Source of the DNA: an uncultured Lachnospiraceae bacterium | Lineage (GTDB): Bacteria > Bacillota > Clostridia > Lachnospirales > Lachnospiraceae | DNA length: 64,000 nt | Direction of reading: 5' to 3' | Assembly (NCBI GenBank): GCA_947630855.1 | Contig: CANRJF010000001.1 | Coordinates: 1 to 64,000 of the forward strand | Shown: in pieces, positions 61,459-64,000 of the stretch | How the letters are laid out: each line of letters starts with the position of its first letter | How positions within the stretch are numbered: position 1 is the first letter of the stretch | Program-made: the position numbers and the translations under genes | Notes under the pieces: generated by a model | Seen by the model: only the letters and a program-made list of their open reading frames with translations | What the model was told of the DNA's origin: nothing | The model's database searches: none

Positions 61459-61485
61459 ACACTTACAAGCCCTCTACATATGATA
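61459..61485 (+). promoter_or_regulatory. candidate sporulation (sigma-K type) promoter
   Basis: AC (61459-61460) - 16 nt - CATATGATA (61477-61485), fitting the Bacillus sigma-K pattern AC-N16/17-CATANNNTA; GGAGG and ATG follow at sensible distance. Confidence 0.4.
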
Positions 61486-61518
61486 CAGTGTAAACAATCA
61501 ATAATGGAGGATTTCTAA

Positions 61519-61740
61519 ATGAGTGATTTAGCAGCAACAAACTGTGGCGGATGTGGATGCACAAACGGAGGCGGATGCGGCTCTATTCTTTGGCTCATCG
61601 TTCTGCTTTGCTTATGCAATGGCAACGGCAACGGCGGCTTTTTTGGCGGCAGCGGATGCGGCGGCTGCGAAGAAGGCAACAGTTGTATCTGGATTATCCT
61701 GTTGTTACTCTGCTGTGGCGGATGCGGATTTGGTTGCTAA
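61519..61740 (+). CDS. Cys/Gly-rich small membrane protein (high-cysteine chorion-like)
   Basis: 73 aa with 13 Cys by eye and two hydrophobic stretches; GGAGG ribosome-binding site. Confidence 0.8.
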   Translation: MSDLAATNCGGCGCTNGGGCGSILWLIVLLCLCNGNGNGGFFGGSGCGGCEEGNSCIWIILLLLCCGGCGFGC

Positions 61741-61762
61741 GAATCAGCCGGCATACCATTTC

Positions 61763-61790
61763 ACGGGGAAGCTTTTGCTTCCCCGTTTTA
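61763..61790 (+). terminator. intrinsic terminator
   Basis: ACGGGGAAGC-TTTT-GCTTCCCCGT followed by TTT. Confidence 0.9.
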
Positions 61791-61916
61791 ATTTCGTTTA
61801 TTTTTATCTTTTTTCTGCAAATCTTTTTCTTTTTCCTCCTTTTTTTTGCTTTTCTCCCTTAAACATTCCTCGTCCAGTTCATATACATTTTCTCCGTCAA
61901 TGACTAACCGTCCCAT
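61788..61916 (-). CDS. 42-aa charged small protein
   Basis: MGRLVIDGENVYELDEECLREKSKKKEEKEKDLQKKDKNKRN preceded by AAAGGAG at good spacing; the longer ORF-track start lacks such a site. Confidence 0.65.
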   Translation of the reverse strand: MGRLVIDGENVYELDEECLREKSKKKEEKEKDLQKKDKNKRN

Positions 61917-61954
61917 AAAAAACTCCTTTTTTCTTACTATATGTAAAAATACTG

Positions 61955-62036
61955 GTAACTGTTCAGGACATCCTTTAATGCTATTGCGCCGATTGCAAGA
62001 CGCTGAAATCGGCTTTCCTATTGCAATCGTGTGCAT
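61955..62036. repeat. partial copy C of the intergenic element
   Basis: GTAACTGTTCAGGACATCCT (61955-61974) matches the 20-nt left end of copy A (8699-8718) at 19/20 positions, followed by a different hairpin-rich body. Confidence 0.5.
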
Positions 62037-62045
62037 CAGTTATTT

Positions 62046-62080
62046 ATAGTAAACGCATTTACTTAATGCATTTACTATAA
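62046..62080. repeat. palindrome related to 3982-4034
   Basis: TATAGTAAACGCAT / ATGCATTTACTATA, 13 of 14 pairs. Confidence 0.6.
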
Positions 62081-62144
62081 AATGTTTCGTCTTTTCATGT
62101 ACTAAATCCGGGATTTTTACATACTTTAATAAAAAAGGATTTTT

Positions 62145-62486
62145 ATGGAACAGGAAAATAACAACGAATTTACCCCCACTGCCTTTGATTTGGAAACCCA
62201 GAACAGGAATATCCAGATTTTAAAAACAGTGATTCCCTATCTCAGTCCCTCCCGGCAGAAAAATTTTGCCGTCATGGTGAAATTCTTAGAATTAAGAAAT
62301 GCTGTCAGCATATTTGAAAGCCCTCCCGCTTCCATGAGCATATGCTCCTCCGACGACCCGGGAGAACGGAATATAGCGCTTTTAAATGACTTAAAAAAAT
62401 TTTGTACGCCGGCACAGCAGGAATCCATTGATATGCTCCTTGGGGCATTTTCCATGTTTTCCTTTGGCGATACAAACCCAATTTAA
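62145..62486 (+). CDS. small protein of unknown function (pair member 1)
   Basis: 113-aa ORF with AAAAAGGA ribosome-binding site and helix-rich predicted sequence. Confidence 0.75.
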   Translation: MEQENNNEFTPTAFDLETQNRNIQILKTVIPYLSPSRQKNFAVMVKFLELRNAVSIFESPPASMSICSSDDPGERNIALLNDLKKFCTPAQQESIDMLLGAFSMFSFGDTNPI

Positions 62487-62498
62487 AAAGGAGTCTGT

Positions 62499-62780
62499 AT
62501 GGATTACAATTTTTTAAAAAATAACAGAAATTTATCAAATATTTCTCCTGAAAAGCTGGAATTTCTTATGAAATTTGCTGCCCAGAATAAATCCGGCAAT
62601 GCAAAGGAAATGTCCAATATGATTCTTGGGGCTGCCAATGCTGCAAAAAAAGAAGGCATTTCTTTTACCCCAAACGAAACGGATTTAATTGTGGAAATTT
62701 TAAAACAGAATATGAACCCGGAAGAACAGAGAAAAGCCGACCAACTGCTTCATATTATGCGGAACTTAAAGAAAAAATAA
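62499..62780 (+). CDS. small protein of unknown function (pair member 2)
   Basis: 93-aa ORF, 12 nt downstream of the previous gene with AAAAAGGAG. Confidence 0.75.
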   Translation: MDYNFLKNNRNLSNISPEKLEFLMKFAAQNKSGNAKEMSNMILGAANAAKKEGISFTPNETDLIVEILKQNMNPEEQRKADQLLHIMRNLKKK

Positions 62781-62802
62781 TTTCTGCATCTCTTCCATTT
62801 AT

Positions 62803-62830
62803 AAAGGCGGGGATGTTTTTCCCCGCCTTT
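62803..62830. terminator. bidirectional intrinsic terminator
   Basis: AAAGGCGGGG-ATGTTTTT-CCCCGCCTTT between the small gene pair and leuD. Confidence 0.85.
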
Positions 62831-62837
62831 ACCAGTT

Positions 62838-63326
62838 TTACTTTTGGTTAATATAATTTACAAGCCCTTCGCAGTCAATGATTTTCTGCATAAATTCAGG
62901 GAATGCCTGACCCTGATAAGATTTTTTTGTGGTCTTATCAGTAATCACTCCCGTATCAAAGTCCACTTCCACTTCGTCTCCCGGGTTAATCTCTGCCGCT
63001 GCCTCTTTACATTCCACAATGGGAAGGCCTATATTAATGGCATTACGGTAAAAAATTCTGGCAAAAGTCTCTGCGATGACACAGCTTACCCCGGCTGCCT
63101 TAATGGCAATGGGGGCATGTTCACGGCTGGAACCACATCCAAAATTCTTTTCTGCCACAATAATGTCCCCGTTTTTAACTTTTTTGATAAATTCCTTATC
63201 GATATCTTCCATGCAATGAAGAGCTAATTCTTTTGGATCCGAAGAATTTAAATATCTTGCAGGAATAATTACATCCGTATCCACATTGTTTCCATACTTA
63301 AAAACAGTTCCCCTTGCTGCTTTCAT
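62838..63326 (-). CDS. leuD: 3-isopropylmalate dehydratase small subunit
   Basis: [58 protein letters not shown]. Confidence 0.95.
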   Translation of the reverse strand: MKAARGTVFKYGNNVDTDVIIPARYLNSSDPKELALHCMEDIDKEFIKKVKNGDIIVAEKNFGCGSSREHAPIAIKAAGVSCVIAETFARIFYRNAINIGLPIVECKEAAAEINPGDEVEVDFDTGVITDKTTKKSYQGQAFPEFMQKIIDCEGLVNYINQK

Positions 63327-63338
63327 ATTCCTAACCTC

Positions 63339-64000
63339 CTAAACTTCCTCCGGTGAAGAAATCTTCCCGGTAATGGCACTTGCCGCCGCAACGGCAGGAC
63401 TTGCAAGGTAAATTTCAGAATCCACATGGCCCATACGGCCTACAAAATTACGGTTTGTGGTAGAAACACACCTCTCTCCTTCCGCAAGAATGCCCATATA
63501 GCCTCCAAGGCATGGACCGCAGGTAGGAGTGCTCACAATGGCTCCTGCCTCAATAAAAGTCTTAAGAAGCCCTTCTTCCATGGCATCCAGATAAACCTTC
63601 TGGGTGGCAGGAATCACAATAACACGCAGTCCTTTTTTTACTTTTTTCCCTTTTAAAATTTCCCCTGCAATGCGAAGGTCGTTAAGACGCCCGTTTGTAC
63701 AGGAACCGATGACAACCTGGTCGATTTTAATATCCCCTGCCTCGTCAATGGTTTTCGTGTTTTCCGGCAGATGGGGGAAAGCCACCGTTGGTTTTAATGT
63801 GCTAAGGTCAATGGTATATTCCTCATCATACACAGCGTCTTCGTCTGCCTGATATACCTTGTAAGGCCGGGTGGAGTGCTCTTTCATATACGCTTCACAT
63901 ATTTCATCCACCGGGAAAATCCCGTTTTTGCCGCCTCCCTCAATTGCCATATTGGCAATGGTAAAACGGTCGTCCATGGAAAGGTATTTTATACCGTCTC
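63339..64000 (-). CDS. leuC: 3-isopropylmalate dehydratase large subunit (5' part outside window)
   Basis: [69 protein letters not shown]. Reading frame stays open to the window end ([12 protein letters not shown]). Confidence 0.95.
   Translation of the reverse strand, partial: DGIKYLSMDDRFTIANMAIEGGGKNGIFPVDEICEAYMKEHSTRPYKVYQADEDAVYDEEYTIDLSTLKPTVAFPHLPENTKTIDEAGDIKIDQVVIGSCTNGRLNDLRIAGEILKGKKVKKGLRVIVIPATQKVYLDAMEEGLLKTFIEAGAIVSTPTCGPCLGGYMGILAEGERCVSTTNRNFVGRMGHVDSEIYLASPAVAAASAITGKISSPEEV

Noticed and set aside
61544-61903. 119-aa and 103-aa plus-strand ORFs overlapping the Cys/Gly-rich gene
   Set aside because: Frame-shifted readings of the same GC-rich segment; the 73-aa frame has the ribosome-binding site and ends at the terminator.
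62101-62128. AC-N17-CATACTTTA resembling a sigma-K promoter before the small gene pair
   Set aside because: The predicted transcription start (about 62135) falls at the ribosome-binding site, leaving almost no leader; AT-rich chance match is likely.
1-64000. CRISPR arrays, tRNA/rRNA genes, prophage or defence islands
   Set aside because: No regularly spaced repeats, tRNA cloverleaf-like segments, rRNA sequence or recognised phage/defence genes seen in the window or ORF track. A tRNAscan/CRISPR/DefenseFinder run would be needed to exclude them fully.

Overview
This 64 kb window is a gene-dense, low-to-mid GC bacterial chromosome segment. Gene content and order (yqfC/yqfD sporulation genes, a min-mre-mrdA-rodA cluster, Rex, an incomplete-TCA style icd, a Cys/Gly-rich small protein) suggest Firmicutes/Clostridia, probably a Lachnospiraceae-like anaerobe; that taxonomy is inference. 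Almost all real genes lie on the minus strand. The plus-strand exceptions are plsC-like, dtd, DUF378, xpt, the Cys/Gly-rich protein and a pair of small genes near the right end. Nearly every gene has a recognisable housekeeping family. The blocks are: ttcA-like/XerCD-like; rluD-lspA-aroB-ylmH-sepF-yggS-HlyD-like; dacA-mgsA-rodA-minEDC-mrdA-mreDCB-radC; methionine-gamma-lyase-like-miaA-mutL-mutS; two FAD oxidoreductases; MATE-like flippase; DUF3048; ybeY-degenerate HD protein-phoH-yqfD-yqfC; pdp-rlmH; xpt; folD-fhs; ftsK; uppP; ClpP-like tepA; glgA; yebC; CorC-like; mazF; alr-nnr-unknown-rex; ABC-F; icd; leuDC (leuC cut by the window end). I found no rRNA, tRNA, CRISPR array, prophage or IS element. 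The most interesting signals are non-coding or small: a dispersed palindromic intergenic element (copies near 8.7 kb and 58.0 kb, partial at 61.96 kb); a 52-bp tandem repeat that triplicates the Shine-Dalgarno in the folD leader; a MazF toxin gene with no adjacent antitoxin whose Shine-Dalgarno lies in a perfect 9-bp hairpin; paired DnaA-box-like sequences near a perfect-consensus rex promoter; a PgpH-position HD protein lacking the HD motif; a PBP2 with a roughly 240-residue insertion; and a cluster of small uncharacterised genes at 61.5-62.8 kb. All comparisons were by eye; no database search was run.
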